Source: Streptomyces sp. NBC_01408 | GTDB lineage: Bacteria > Actinomycetota > Actinomycetes > Streptomycetales > Streptomycetaceae | Direction: 5' to 3' | Length of the DNA stretch: 64,000 nt | Assembly (NCBI RefSeq): GCF_026340255.1 | Contig: NZ_JAPEPJ010000001.1 | Span: forward strand, 4,023,001 to 4,087,000 | In this document: piece by piece, positions 55,049 to 64,000 of the stretch | Layout of the letters: each line of letters begins with the position of its first letter | Position numbering within the stretch: the first letter of the stretch is position 1 | Translations under genes and position numbers: made by a program | The notes under the pieces: generated by a model | The model's database searches: none | Told to the model about the DNA's origin: nothing | Seen by the model: the letters and a program-made list of their open reading frames with translations, nothing else

Positions 55049-57283
55049 TCAGGGCTGGTCCGCCGCCGCCCGGCGCTGCGCCCGAGGTCCGCGCAGCCCG
55101 CCCCGGCCCGTCACCCGCCGCGCGGAGTCCGCGGCGCCCCGCTCCCCGGGAGCGCGCCGTGCGCGCACGACGAGCGCCTCCCGGCTCAGCTCCCGCCCCT
55201 CGGCGGCGTACGCCGCGTAGCGCTCGGCGCCCAGCAGCTCGCCCGCCCGCTCCTGGCACATCAGCCGCGGGGCGTTGAAGTACCCCGAGCCGAACAGCTG
55301 GAGCCCCACCCCGTCCCACATCGCCTCCGCCGCCCCCTGGAGCACCGCCGCCTCCGCCGGATGGCCCTCGGCGACCGTGACCAGGGCCAGCAGCTCCAGC
55401 GCCAGCACCAGCCCGACCAGGTCGCGGAAGGTGTGGTTGATCTCCACGCACTCGGTCAGCAGCCGCCGCGCCTCGGCCGTGGCCCCCGCGTCCAGGGCCG
55501 CGTACGCGAGGACGTACAGGGCGTACGCCTTGGTCCAGCGCTCCCCGCGCTCCTCGCAGATGTCCCGGACCTCCTCGCACAGCGAGAGAGCGCCCGCCAG
55601 TTCCCCTTGGAAGGCCAGCGCCATCGCCAGCTCCACCTGGCACATCAGCACGCCGCTGTTCAGCTCCCCGGCCTCCCGGTACCGCTCCAGCGCCGAACCC
55701 AGCAGCTCCCGGGCCCGCGCCATGTCGTCGGAGACCAGTGCCAGACAGCCCAGCCGGTGCACGGCGTAGGCCGCCGCCACCGGGTTGCGCGTCTGCGCCG
55801 CCCCGTCCCGGCACTCGTACAGGGCGCTCATCGCGGCCACCGAGTCCCCCTGGAGTGCCGCGACGTAGCCGAGCACCCACAGCGCCTTCAGCCGCGAGCT
55901 CTCGTACGCGCCCTCCGCGGGCCCGGAACCCGGGCCGGGGTTGCCGGCTCCCGGCTCCAGGGTCCGGTCCAGCCAGTGCCGGCCCTCGGTCAGCCGCCCG
56001 CATCCCGCCCAGTAGAACCAGAGGGTGCCCGCCAGGTACTGGCCCAGGTGGACCTCGTCCGGCTCCTCCAGGCAGCACTCCAGCGCGAGCCGCAGATTCG
56101 GCAGCTCCGCCTCCACCAGCGCGGCCACCTCCTGCTGGCGCGGGCCGAACCAGTCCAGCTCGCACCACGTCGCCAGGCCCATGTACCAGTCCCGGTGGCG
56201 CCGGCGCAGCCGCCGGGCGTCACCCGTCGACTCCAGCCAGCCCGCCCCGTACAGCCGTACGGTTTCCAGCATCCGGTAGCGGACCCTCGCGGCCGTGTCC
56301 TCCCGGACCAGCAGGGACTGGGCGAGCAGCTCCCCGACCAGGTCCAGCACATCCTCCACGGGCAGGTCCGGGCCCGCGCACACGTACTCGGCGGCGTCGA
56401 GGTCGAACAGGCCGGCGAACACCGACAGCCGCGCCCACAGCAGCCGCTCCCCGGGCGTGCACAGCTCGTGGCTCCAGCCGATCGCCGTGCGCAGCGTCCG
56501 GTGCCGGGGGAGCGCCCCGCGGGGGCCGCCCGCCAACAGTGCGAAGCGGTCCTCCAGCCGGGCCAGCACCTGCGCGGCGGACAGCACCCGCAGCCGGGCC
56601 GCCGCCAGCTCCAGGGCCAGCGGGATCCCGTCCAGGCGGGCGCACACCTCCGCCAGCGCGGCCCGGTTCGCCCCCGTCACCGCGAAGGCCGGATCGGCCT
56701 CGGCGGCCCGTTCCGCCAGCAGCTCCAGGGCCTCCTCCGCGGCCATCGGGGCCAGCGGGAAGGTCCGCTCCCCGGCCAGGTCCAGCGGACGCCGGCCCGC
56801 CGCGAGCACCCGCAGGCCGGGGGAGCGGAGCAGCAGCTCCCGTACCAGCCCGGCCGTCTCCTCGACCAGCTGCTCGAAGCCGTCCAGCACCAGCAGCAGG
56901 CGCCGCCCGGCCAGGTGCTCGGCCAGTACCGTCCGGGGCGGCCGGGTCGTGTGGTCGGTCAGCCCGAGCGCCTCCGCCAGGGCGAACTCCAGCAGCGCGG
57001 GGTCCCGTACGGTGGCCAGCTCGGCCAGCCAGATCCCGTCGCAGTAGCGTTCCTGCGCGTCCTCCCGGGCCGGGTCCGCCGCGCCCGCCCCTTCGGCGAG
57101 CGACCGGGCCGCCGCGAGCACCAGCCGGGACTTGCCCACACCGCCCACCCCGGTCACCGTGACCAGCCGGGAGGACTCCAGCAGCCGCGCCAGTCCGGCG
57201 AGTTCGCCACCCCGCCCGACGAACCGGTTCAGCTCCGAGGGAAGATTGCCCCCGGCGGTGTCTCGAAGGGGTCTCTGTCGCAT
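55049..57283 (-). CDS. STAND-type (NB-ARC) ATPase with helical repeats
   Basis: 744-residue protein of the regulator class found in AfsR/LuxR-type systems. It starts directly with LPSELNRFVGRGGELAGL, then Walker A TGVGGVGKSRLVLAA, Walker B LLLVLDGFEQL and an NB-ARC-like core to about 300, then a winged-helix-like part (ATARVRYRMLETVRLYG). TPR-like helices fill the remainder (ARELLGSALERYREAGELN, EARRLLTECVEINHTF). There is no SARP, LuxR or other output domain at either end. ATG 57281-57283 is chosen; a more upstream start would only add a non-homologous stretch. Confidence 0.8.
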   Translation of the reverse strand: MRQRPLRDTAGGNLPSELNRFVGRGGELAGLARLLESSRLVTVTGVGGVGKSRLVLAAARSLAEGAGAADPAREDAQERYCDGIWLAELATVRDPALLEFALAEALGLTDHTTRPPRTVLAEHLAGRRLLLVLDGFEQLVEETAGLVRELLLRSPGLRVLAAGRRPLDLAGERTFPLAPMAAEEALELLAERAAEADPAFAVTGANRAALAEVCARLDGIPLALELAAARLRVLSAAQVLARLEDRFALLAGGPRGALPRHRTLRTAIGWSHELCTPGERLLWARLSVFAGLFDLDAAEYVCAGPDLPVEDVLDLVGELLAQSLLVREDTAARVRYRMLETVRLYGAGWLESTGDARRLRRRHRDWYMGLATWCELDWFGPRQQEVAALVEAELPNLRLALECCLEEPDEVHLGQYLAGTLWFYWAGCGRLTEGRHWLDRTLEPGAGNPGPGSGPAEGAYESSRLKALWVLGYVAALQGDSVAAMSALYECRDGAAQTRNPVAAAYAVHRLGCLALVSDDMARARELLGSALERYREAGELNSGVLMCQVELAMALAFQGELAGALSLCEEVRDICEERGERWTKAYALYVLAYAALDAGATAEARRLLTECVEINHTFRDLVGLVLALELLALVTVAEGHPAEAAVLQGAAEAMWDGVGLQLFGSGYFNAPRLMCQERAGELLGAERYAAYAAEGRELSREALVVRARRAPGERGAADSARRVTGRGGLRGPRAQRRAAADQP

Positions 57284-57429
57284 GGGACACGGAGAGTACT
57301 GGTCCGCACGCGCTGCGTACAACGCGATCCTCCGACCTCGGAATTCCGGTACAGCCGGGGATCTCCGGCGCGATAGGGTCGGAGGGCAAATCTTCAAGCG
57401 GTGCAGGTACAGACAGAGAGCGGTGTGAC

Positions 57430-57858
57430 GTGTCCGGTGGAGAGGTGGCCGGGATCCTCGTGGCCGTCTTCTGGGCCATCCTGGTCTCCTTCCTCGCGGT
57501 GGTGCTGGTGAGGCTGGCCCAGGTGCTGAAGGCGACCACCAAGCTGGTGGCCGACGTGACCGACCAGGCCGTCCCGCTGCTCGCCGACGCCTCCACCACC
57601 GTCCGCTCCGCGCGCACCCAGCTCGACCGGGTCGACGCCATCGCGAGCGACGTCCAGGAAGTCACCTCCAACGCCTCCGCGCTGTCCTCCACCGTGGCCT
57701 CCGCCTTCGGCGGACCGCTGGTCAAGGTCGCGGCCTTCGGCTACGGGGTCCGCAAGGCCCTCGGCCGGACGGAAGAGGTACCCGCGAAAACCTCCCGACG
57801 CACCGTGATCGTCGGCCGTACGGTGCCGGCGGCCCGGCGCCGGAAGCAGAAGGGCTGA
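57430..57858 (+). CDS. DUF948 membrane-anchored protein
   Basis: 142-residue protein: N-terminal membrane helix (about 5-28) followed by helices typical of DUF948 proteins (VLVRLAQVLKATTKLVADVTDQAVPLLADASTTV and so on) and a basic tail (RTVPAARRRKQKG). General-stress-protein-like family, function unknown. GTG 57430. It is the first gene of the alaS cluster, with DUF6167 next. Confidence 0.8.
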   Translation: MSGGEVAGILVAVFWAILVSFLAVVLVRLAQVLKATTKLVADVTDQAVPLLADASTTVRSARTQLDRVDAIASDVQEVTSNASALSSTVASAFGGPLVKVAAFGYGVRKALGRTEEVPAKTSRRTVIVGRTVPAARRRKQKG

Positions 57859-57866
57859 GACCGCCG

Positions 57867-58220
57867 ATGTTCCGCCGAGCCTTCTGGTTCACCGCAGGCG
57901 CCGCCGCCGGCGTGTGGGCCACCACCAAGGTCAACCGCCAGCTGAAGAAGCTGACGCCGGAAAGCCTCGCCGCCCAGGCCGCCGACAAGGCGGTGGAGGC
58001 GGGCCACCGCCTCAAGGACTTCGCCCTCGACGTCAAGGCGGGAATGACGCAGCGCGAGGACGAGCTGAACGACGCACTGGGGCTGCACAGCGACCCCGAC
58101 CGGCCCGACAACGTCACCGCCCTCCCCGGGCAGCGGCGGCTGCGGGCCATCGCGCACGACCCGCACGACAAGACCACCCCCCGACCGAAGTTTTCGTACA
58201 ACCGGAATGAGGACCACTGA
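57867..58220 (+). CDS. DUF6167-family small protein
   Basis: 117-residue protein: short N-terminal hydrophobic segment ([17 protein letters not shown]), then a helical cytosolic region and a polar tail ending [12 protein letters not shown]. Similar proteins sit at this place before alaS in other streptomycetes. Function unknown; likely works with the DUF948 protein. The last base of its stop is the first base of alaS (TGATG). Confidence 0.8.
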   Translation: MFRRAFWFTAGAAAGVWATTKVNRQLKKLTPESLAAQAADKAVEAGHRLKDFALDVKAGMTQREDELNDALGLHSDPDRPDNVTALPGQRRLRAIAHDPHDKTTPRPKFSYNRNEDH

Positions 58221-60889
58221 TGGAGTCGGCTGAAATCCGCCGCCGCTGGCTGAGCTTCTTCGAGGAGCGCGGTCACGCCGTTGTCCCTTCGGCGTCGCTC
58301 ATCGCGGACGACCCGACTCTGCTGCTGGTCAACGCGGGCATGGTCCCGTTCAAGCCGTACTTCCTCGGCGAGACCAAGCCCCCGGCCCCGCGGGCCACCA
58401 GCGTGCAGAAGTGCGTCCGCACCCCGGACATCGAAGAGGTCGGCAAGACCACCCGCCACGGCACGTTCTTCCAGATGTGCGGCAACTTCTCCTTCGGCGA
58501 CTACTTCAAGGAAGGCGCCATCAAGTACGCCTGGGAGCTGCTGACCAGCTCCGTGGCGGACGGTGGCTACGGCCTTGAGCCCGAGAAGCTCTGGATCACG
58601 GTCTACCTCGACGACGACGAGGCCGAGCAGATCTGGCGCGAGAAGATCGGCGTCCCCGCCGAGCGCATCCAGCGCCTGGGCAAGAAGGACAACTTCTGGT
58701 CCATGGGCGTCCCGGGTCCCTGCGGCCCGTGCTCGGAGATCAACTACGACCGCGGCCCGGAGTTCGGCGTCGAGGGCGGCCCGGCCGTCAACGACGAGCG
58801 CTACGTGGAGATCTGGAACCTGGTCTTCATGCAGTACGAGCGCGGCGCCGGCGACGGGAAGGAGGACTTCCCGATCCTCGGCGACCTGCCCTCGAAGAAC
58901 ATCGACACCGGTCTGGGCCTCGAGCGTCTCGCGATGATCCTGCAGGGCGTGCAGAACCTGTTCGAGACCGACACCCTGCGCGTGGTCATGGACAAGGCCA
59001 CCGAGCTGACCGGCGTGCAGTACGGCGCCGCCCAGGGCACTGACGTGTCGATGCGCGTGGTCTCCGACCACATCCGCACGTCCGTCATGCTCATCGGCGA
59101 CGGCGTCACCCCCGGCAACGAGGGCCGCGGCTACGTGCTGCGCCGCATCATGCGCCGCGCCATCCGCAACATGCGCCTCATGGGCGCCACGGGTCCGGTC
59201 GTCCAGGACCTCGTCGACGTCGTGATCGACACGATGGGGCAGCAGTACCCCGAGCTGATCACCGACCGCAAGCGCATCGAGACCGTCGCCCTCGCCGAAG
59301 AGGCCGCCTTCCTCAAGGCCGTGAAGGGTGGCACCAACATCCTCGACACGGCTGTGACCGAGACCAAGGCCGCCGGCGGCAAGGTCCTCTCCGGCGACAA
59401 GGCGTTCCTGCTCCACGACACCTGGGGCTTCCCGATCGACCTCACCCTGGAGATGGCCGCCGAGCAGGGCCTCTCCGTGGACGAGCCCGGCTTCCGCCGC
59501 CTCATGCAGGAGCAGCGCGACCGCGCCAAGGCCGACGCCAAGGCCAAGAAGACCGGCCACGCCGACGTCTCCTCGTACCGCGAGATCGCCGACAGCGCCG
59601 GGGCCACCGAGTTCACCGGCTACGCCACCAACCAGGGCGAGTCCACCATCGTCGGCCTGCTGGTCAACGGCGTCCCCGCGCCCGCCGCCTCCGAGGGCGA
59701 CGAGGTCGAGGTCGTCCTCGACCGCACCCCCTTCTACGCCGAGGGCGGCGGCCAGCTCGCCGACCAGGGCCGCATCAAGCTCGACTCCGGCGCCGTGATC
59801 GAGGTCCGGGACGTCCAGCAGCCGGTCCCCGGTGTCTCCGTGCACAAGGGCTCCGTCCAGGTCGGCGAGGTGACGGTGGGCGCCTCCGCGTACGCCGCCA
59901 TCGACGTCAAGCGCCGCCTGGCCATCGCCCGCGCCCACTCGGCCACCCACCTGACCCACCAGGCGCTGCGCGACGCGCTGGGCCCGACGGCCGCCCAGGC
60001 CGGTTCGGAGAACAGCCCCGGCCGCTTCCGCTTCGACTTCGGTTCGCCGAACGCCGTCCCCGGCACGGTCCTGACCGACGTCGAGCAGAAGATCAACGAC
60101 GTGCTCTCCCGCGAGCTGAACGTCACCGCCGAGATCATGAGCATCGACGAGGCCAAGAAGCAGGGCGCCATCGCCGAGTTCGGCGAGAAGTACGGCGAGC
60201 GCGTGCGCGTCGTCACCATCGGCGACTTCTCCAAGGAGCTGTGCGGCGGCACCCACGTCGGCAACACCTCCCAGCTGGGTCTGGTGAAGCTGCTCGGCGA
60301 GTCCTCCATCGGCTCCGGCGTGCGCCGCGTCGAGGCCCTCGTCGGCGTGGACGCGTACAACTTCCTCGCCAAGGAGCACACGGTCGTCGCCCAGCTCCAG
60401 GAGCTGGTCAAGGGCCGTCCGGAGGAGCTGCCGGAGAAGATCGCCTCCATGCTCGGCAAGCTGAAGGACGCCGAGAAGGAGATCGAGAAGTTCCGCGCGG
60501 AGAAGGTCCTCCAGGCCGCCGCCGGTCTCGCCGAGAACGCCCAGGACATCCGCGGCGTCGCCCTCGTCGTCGGCCAGGTGCCGGACGGCACCGGCGCCGA
60601 CGACCTGCGCAAGCTGGTCCTCGACGTCCGCGGCCGCATCCAGGGCGACCGCCCCGTCGTCGTGGCCCTGTTCACCGTGGCGGGCGGCCGTCCGCTGACC
60701 GTCATCGCCACCAACGAGGCGGCCCGCGAGCGCGGCCTCAAGGCCGGTGACCTGGTCCGCGCCGCCGCCAAGACCCTCGGTGGCGGCGGTGGCGGCAAGC
60801 CGGACGTCGCCCAGGGCGGCGGCCAGAACCCGGCCGCCGTGCCGGAGGCCATCGCCGCGGTCGAGCGCCTCGTCGTAGAGACGGCCTGA
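58220..60889 (+). CDS. alaS: Alanyl-tRNA synthetase
   Basis: 889-residue class II synthetase that charges tRNA-Ala. Catalytic domain (to about 445) with [19 protein letters not shown] and [18 protein letters not shown], editing domain with the [12 protein letters not shown] motif and the CGGTHV zinc/active-site cysteine, then the C-terminal C-Ala region (ending [13 protein letters not shown]). All metal ligands are intact, and length is normal. ATG 58220 overlaps the previous stop; ruvX follows after 2 bp. Confidence 0.96.
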   Translation: MESAEIRRRWLSFFEERGHAVVPSASLIADDPTLLLVNAGMVPFKPYFLGETKPPAPRATSVQKCVRTPDIEEVGKTTRHGTFFQMCGNFSFGDYFKEGAIKYAWELLTSSVADGGYGLEPEKLWITVYLDDDEAEQIWREKIGVPAERIQRLGKKDNFWSMGVPGPCGPCSEINYDRGPEFGVEGGPAVNDERYVEIWNLVFMQYERGAGDGKEDFPILGDLPSKNIDTGLGLERLAMILQGVQNLFETDTLRVVMDKATELTGVQYGAAQGTDVSMRVVSDHIRTSVMLIGDGVTPGNEGRGYVLRRIMRRAIRNMRLMGATGPVVQDLVDVVIDTMGQQYPELITDRKRIETVALAEEAAFLKAVKGGTNILDTAVTETKAAGGKVLSGDKAFLLHDTWGFPIDLTLEMAAEQGLSVDEPGFRRLMQEQRDRAKADAKAKKTGHADVSSYREIADSAGATEFTGYATNQGESTIVGLLVNGVPAPAASEGDEVEVVLDRTPFYAEGGGQLADQGRIKLDSGAVIEVRDVQQPVPGVSVHKGSVQVGEVTVGASAYAAIDVKRRLAIARAHSATHLTHQALRDALGPTAAQAGSENSPGRFRFDFGSPNAVPGTVLTDVEQKINDVLSRELNVTAEIMSIDEAKKQGAIAEFGEKYGERVRVVTIGDFSKELCGGTHVGNTSQLGLVKLLGESSIGSGVRRVEALVGVDAYNFLAKEHTVVAQLQELVKGRPEELPEKIASMLGKLKDAEKEIEKFRAEKVLQAAAGLAENAQDIRGVALVVGQVPDGTGADDLRKLVLDVRGRIQGDRPVVVALFTVAGGRPLTVIATNEAARERGLKAGDLVRAAAKTLGGGGGGKPDVAQGGGQNPAAVPEAIAAVERLVVETA

Positions 60890-60891
60890 CG

Positions 60892-61362
60892 ATGACCCTG
60901 CGCCGCGGCCGCCGTCTCGCGATCGATGTCGGTGACGCCCGGATCGGGGTCGCCTCGTGCGACCCCGACGGGGTGCTGGCCACACCGGTCGAAACCGTGC
61001 CGGGACGTGACATCCCGGCCGCCCACAGGCGGCTGCGGCAGCTCGTCGAGGAGTACGAGCCGCTCGAAGTCGTGGTCGGCCTTCCCCGCTCGCTCAGCGG
61101 ACGGGAGGGGCCTGCCGCGGCCAAGTGCCGCACCTTCGCCACGGAACTCGCCAAGGGCATCAAGCCGGTCGCGGTCCGGCTGGTGGACGAGCGGATGACC
61201 ACGGTCACCGCCGCCCAGGGTCTGCGGGCCGCCGGGAAGAACGCCAAGAAGGGCCGTTCGGTCATCGACCAGGCGGCCGCGGTGGTGATCCTCCAGAACG
61301 CTCTTGAGACCGAACGGGTATCAGGTAATCCGCCTGGTGAGTGCGTCGAAGTGGTTGTCTGA
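60892..61362 (+). CDS. ruvX: Holliday junction resolvase-like RuvX (YqgF)
   Basis: 156-residue RNase-H-fold protein. AIDVGDARIGVASCDPDGV carries the first catalytic Asp, VVVGLPRSLSGREGP and LVDERMTTVTAAQGL the other acidic positions, and SVIDQAAAVVILQ the last. YqgF proteins process 16S rRNA ends in other bacteria, so resolvase is a historical name. Tightly linked to alaS (2 bp) and followed by mltG, in the usual actinobacterial order. Confidence 0.9.
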   Translation: MTLRRGRRLAIDVGDARIGVASCDPDGVLATPVETVPGRDIPAAHRRLRQLVEEYEPLEVVVGLPRSLSGREGPAAAKCRTFATELAKGIKPVAVRLVDERMTTVTAAQGLRAAGKNAKKGRSVIDQAAAVVILQNALETERVSGNPPGECVEVVV

Positions 61363-61490
61363 TCGCGATACGGTAACGTTCCGCGCGATGAGACGGCATT
61401 CGAACAGCCGTCGCCCACCACTAAAGAGGCGGAACCGGGTGTCACGGCAGACGGAATCCGTGGCCTTCGTCTCGCGGCTCTAGGGGACCG

Positions 61491-63221
61491 ATGACTGAGT
61501 ATGGCCGGGGCCGTGGCTCCGAACCGTGGCACCCCGAGGATCCCCTGTACGGGGACCAGGGGTGGACCGCGCACCAGACCCAGCAGGGCCAGCCGCCCTA
61601 CGGCGGCGACCCGCAGCAGCAGTATCCGCAGGAGCCGCAGTACCAGCAGCAGTACCCCGCTCAGTACCCGCAGCAGCCGCAGCAGCCGCAGCCGCAGTAC
61701 ACCGAGCAGCAGCAGTACCAGCAGTACGCGGGGCAGCAGGGCTACGCCCCGCAGCAGCCCCAGGTCCAGCAGCAGGCCCATGCCCAGCAGCAGGTCCACC
61801 CCCAGCAGCCGGTGTACGACGGCCAGCTCTGGGACACCGGCCAGGGGCAGTACATGGCCGCCGCCGTCCAGGCCGACCCCTACGTGGCGGCGGACCCGTA
61901 CGCCCAGCAGACCGTGGTGGGCTACCCCGGCGAGGCCCCCGACCCGTACAGCACGCCCGAGGCGTACCCGCCGCCGACGCCGCCGGACCGGCGCCACCTG
62001 GAGCCGGACCCGGCCGATCTGGTGGAGGAGGAGCCCGAGGCCTCGCTGCTCTCCGACGACGGCCGGGACTCCGACGACGGTGACGAGCCCGGCGGCCGCC
62101 GGCCCGGCCGGTCGAAGGGCGGCAAGGGCAAGAAGAAGCGCAGCGGCGCCGCCTGCCTGATCGCGTCCCTCGTCATCGTGAGCGTGGTCGGAGGTGGCGG
62201 CTACTACGGCTACACCTACCTCAAGGACCGCTTCGCCACGGCCGAGGACTTCACGGGTGAGGGCGTCGGTGAGACCGTCGACGTCGAGATCCCCAAGGAC
62301 TCCTCCCTGGCGACGATGGGCAACATCCTCAAGAAGCACGGCATCGTGGCGAGCGTGGAGGCCTTCACCACGGCGGCCGGCATCAACCCCAAGGGCAAGA
62401 CGATCCAGCCGGGCGTCTACCCGCTCAAGAAGAAGATGTCCGCCGCGGCCGCCGTCACGCTGATGACCGACCCCTCGAAGCTGATGGTCATCACGGTCCC
62501 CGAGGGCAAGCGCAACACCGAGGTCTACAAGGCGATCGACAAACGGCTCGGCAAGCCGGAGGGCACCACCGAGGAGATCGCCAAGCGCGAGGGCAAGAAC
62601 CTCGGCCTGCCGGCCTGGGCGGGCAACAACAAGAACCTGATGGACCCGCTGGAAGGCTTCCTCTTCCCGGCGCGCTACGACGTCAGCAAGGACAGCACGC
62701 CCGAGTCCCTGCTCAAGCAGATGGTCAAGAACGCGACGGACAAGTACAGCGAGCTGGGCATCGAGGGCAAGGCCAAGGAACTGGGCCTGGAGAATCCGCT
62801 CCAGGTGGTCACGGTCGCCAGCCTCGTCAACGCCGAGGGCAAGAACCACGAGGACTTCCGGAAGATGGCCGAGGTCGTCTACAACCGGATGAAGAAGACC
62901 AACGACGTCACCAACCAGCGGATCGAGTTCGACTCGACGTACAACTACATCAAGGGCACGAGCGACCTCAACTTCTCGATGAAGGAGGCGAGGGCGCTCG
63001 ACCACCCCTACAACACGCACTTCATCAGGGGACTGCCCGCCGGCCCGATCGGGAACCCCGGCGCGGAAGCCCTGACCGCTACGCTCAACCCCGACCACGG
63101 CGGGTGGATGTTCTTCGTGTCGGTCGACGGGAAGACGACGACCTTCACCCAGACCTACGAGGAACACCAGAGGCTCGCCGATGAGTTCCAGGAGCGGCAG
63201 AAGCAGAAGAACGGCGGATAG
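61491..63221 (+). CDS. mltG: Endolytic murein transglycosylase MltG
   Basis: 576-residue cell-envelope enzyme that cuts nascent glycan strands and so ends peptidoglycan elongation. A Gln/Pro/Tyr-rich cytosolic head (about 15-130) precedes acidic/basic linkers, a single membrane span (about 223-241: CLIASLVIVSVVGGGGYYG) and an extracellular YceG domain with the catalytic Glu in VASLVNAEGKNHEDFRKMA. C-terminal PAGPIGNPGAEALTATLNP is also typical. ATG 61491 follows a 128-bp gap after ruvX. Confidence 0.92.
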   Translation: MTEYGRGRGSEPWHPEDPLYGDQGWTAHQTQQGQPPYGGDPQQQYPQEPQYQQQYPAQYPQQPQQPQPQYTEQQQYQQYAGQQGYAPQQPQVQQQAHAQQQVHPQQPVYDGQLWDTGQGQYMAAAVQADPYVAADPYAQQTVVGYPGEAPDPYSTPEAYPPPTPPDRRHLEPDPADLVEEEPEASLLSDDGRDSDDGDEPGGRRPGRSKGGKGKKKRSGAACLIASLVIVSVVGGGGYYGYTYLKDRFATAEDFTGEGVGETVDVEIPKDSSLATMGNILKKHGIVASVEAFTTAAGINPKGKTIQPGVYPLKKKMSAAAAVTLMTDPSKLMVITVPEGKRNTEVYKAIDKRLGKPEGTTEEIAKREGKNLGLPAWAGNNKNLMDPLEGFLFPARYDVSKDSTPESLLKQMVKNATDKYSELGIEGKAKELGLENPLQVVTVASLVNAEGKNHEDFRKMAEVVYNRMKKTNDVTNQRIEFDSTYNYIKGTSDLNFSMKEARALDHPYNTHFIRGLPAGPIGNPGAEALTATLNPDHGGWMFFVSVDGKTTTFTQTYEEHQRLADEFQERQKQKNGG

Positions 63222-63227
63222 CACGAA

Positions 63228-64000
63228 ATGTCACGGATAAGGGCCGCGGTGCTGGGTTCGCCCATCGAGCACTCCCTCTCACCGGTGCTGCACCGCGCCG
63301 CCTACCAGGAGCTCGGCCTCGACGACTGGTCGTACGACCGCTTCGAGGTCGATGAGGCCGCGCTCCCGGAGTTCGTCACCGGCCTCGGCCCCGAGTGGGC
63401 CGGGCTGTCGCTGACCATGCCGCTGAAGCGGGCGATCATCCCGCTGCTCGACGGCATCAGCGACACCGCCGCCTCGGTCGAGGCGGTCAACACCGTCGTC
63501 CTCACCGAGGACGGCCGCCGCCTCGGCGACAACACGGATATCCCGGGCATCCTCGCCGCGCTCCACGAGCGCGGCGTCGAGAAGGTGCCCTCCGCCGCCA
63601 TCCTCGGCGCGGGCGCCACCGCCTCCTCGGCGCTGGCCGCGCTCTCGCGGATCTGCTCCGGCGAGGTCACCGCGTACGTCCGTACGCCCGCCCGCGCCGA
63701 CGAGATGCGGCAGTGGGGCGAACGGCTCGGCGTCCAGGTCCGGACGGCGGACTGGTCGCTCGCGGCCGAGGCGCTGGCCGCGCCGCTCGTCATCGCGACC
63801 ACCCCGGCCGGGACGACGGACGCCCTCGCCCCGGCCGTACCCGAAGCGGCGGGAACCCTGTTCGACGTGCTCTACGAGCCCTGGCCCACCGCCCTCGCGG
63901 CGGCCTGGTCCGAGCGCGGCGGCAAGGTCGTCGGCGGACTGGACCTCCTGGTCCACCAGGCCGTGCTCCAGGTCGGGCAGATGACCGGCCGGCCCGGACC
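63228..64000 (+). CDS. aroE: Shikimate dehydrogenase, runs off the window
   Basis: 257 residues visible, no stop before the end of the window. Shikimate dehydrogenase reduces 3-dehydroshikimate with NADPH in the chorismate pathway. Substrate-binding motif GSPIEHSLSPVLH, the catalytic Lys region LSLTMPLKRAII, the loop VNTVVLTEDGR and LGDNTDIPGI, and the nucleotide-binding GAGATASSALAAL are all intact. ATG 63228 lies 6 bp after the mltG stop, so the two are probably cotranscribed. Confidence 0.92.
   Translation, partial: MSRIRAAVLGSPIEHSLSPVLHRAAYQELGLDDWSYDRFEVDEAALPEFVTGLGPEWAGLSLTMPLKRAIIPLLDGISDTAASVEAVNTVVLTEDGRRLGDNTDIPGILAALHERGVEKVPSAAILGAGATASSALAALSRICSGEVTAYVRTPARADEMRQWGERLGVQVRTADWSLAAEALAAPLVIATTPAGTTDALAPAVPEAAGTLFDVLYEPWPTALAAAWSERGGKVVGGLDLLVHQAVLQVGQMTGRPG

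Overview
The window is chromosomal DNA of a high-GC actinobacterium, almost certainly a Streptomyces. Third codon positions are nearly all G or C, GTG and TTG starts are common, and an ssgB gene (sporulation septum placement) is present. The gene order cobA-rRNA methylase-ssgB-thrS-pgsA/pimA-pdxST-ruvCAB-secDF-apt-relA-hisS-rpsD-alaS-ruvX-mltG-aroE matches the conserved core of Streptomyces chromosomes.

Layout. 1-11466: end of a uroporphyrinogen-III methyltransferase, a SpoU-type RNA methyltransferase, a membrane-anchored Ser/Thr kinase, an APH-fold protein, a zinc-ribbon protein, five minus-strand tRNA genes (Val x3, Cys, Gly), the folate genes pabB-pabC, a tandem GNAT enzyme, a DsbA-like oxidoreductase, a CGNR regulator, ssgB and a small membrane protein. 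11524-22600: a more variable stretch that opens with two tRNA-Val(CAC) genes. It holds a very large polytopic membrane protein, an SRPBCC protein, a DnaQ-like exonuclease and a two-gene DUF4365 unit. It also holds an XRE regulator / ImmA-type peptidase / MAB_1171c-type membrane protein set interrupted by a decayed IS200/IS605-like element, a secreted ChW-repeat protein and a GNAT enzyme. 22840-32587: thrS, a HIT protein, a large unknown membrane protein, an EF-G-like GTPase, then the translationally coupled phosphatidylinositol-mannoside genes (PIP synthase, acyltransferase, pimA).

32603-47249: pdxS-pdxT (pyridoxal phosphate synthase), a YebC-family regulator, ruvC-ruvA-ruvB (Holliday junction processing), yajC-secD-secF (Sec accessory complex), apt and relA (purine salvage and (p)ppGpp), and a DUF349 coiled-coil protein. 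47512-54932: a membrane cyclophilin, an MBL-fold hydrolase, hisS, a VKOR-family protein, rarA, a lipoprotein HNH nuclease, and a DUF2470 protein divergent from rpsD with an excellent iron box between them. 55049-64000: a STAND-type ATPase without an output domain, then DUF948-DUF6167-alaS-ruvX-mltG-aroE (aroE runs off the end).

Most of the sequence is ordinary housekeeping DNA with tight operons (1-4 bp overlaps in pabB-pabC, PIP synthase-acyltransferase-pimA, ruvC-ruvA, secF-apt). The best places to look for something new are the DUF4365 gene pair (15796-17615), the split regulator/peptidase/membrane module (17660-21241), and the long perfect inverted repeat at 47397-47468. The iron-box-controlled DUF2470 gene and the dispersed intergenic palindromes also merit attention. 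All family calls are from reading the sequence; no database search was possible.
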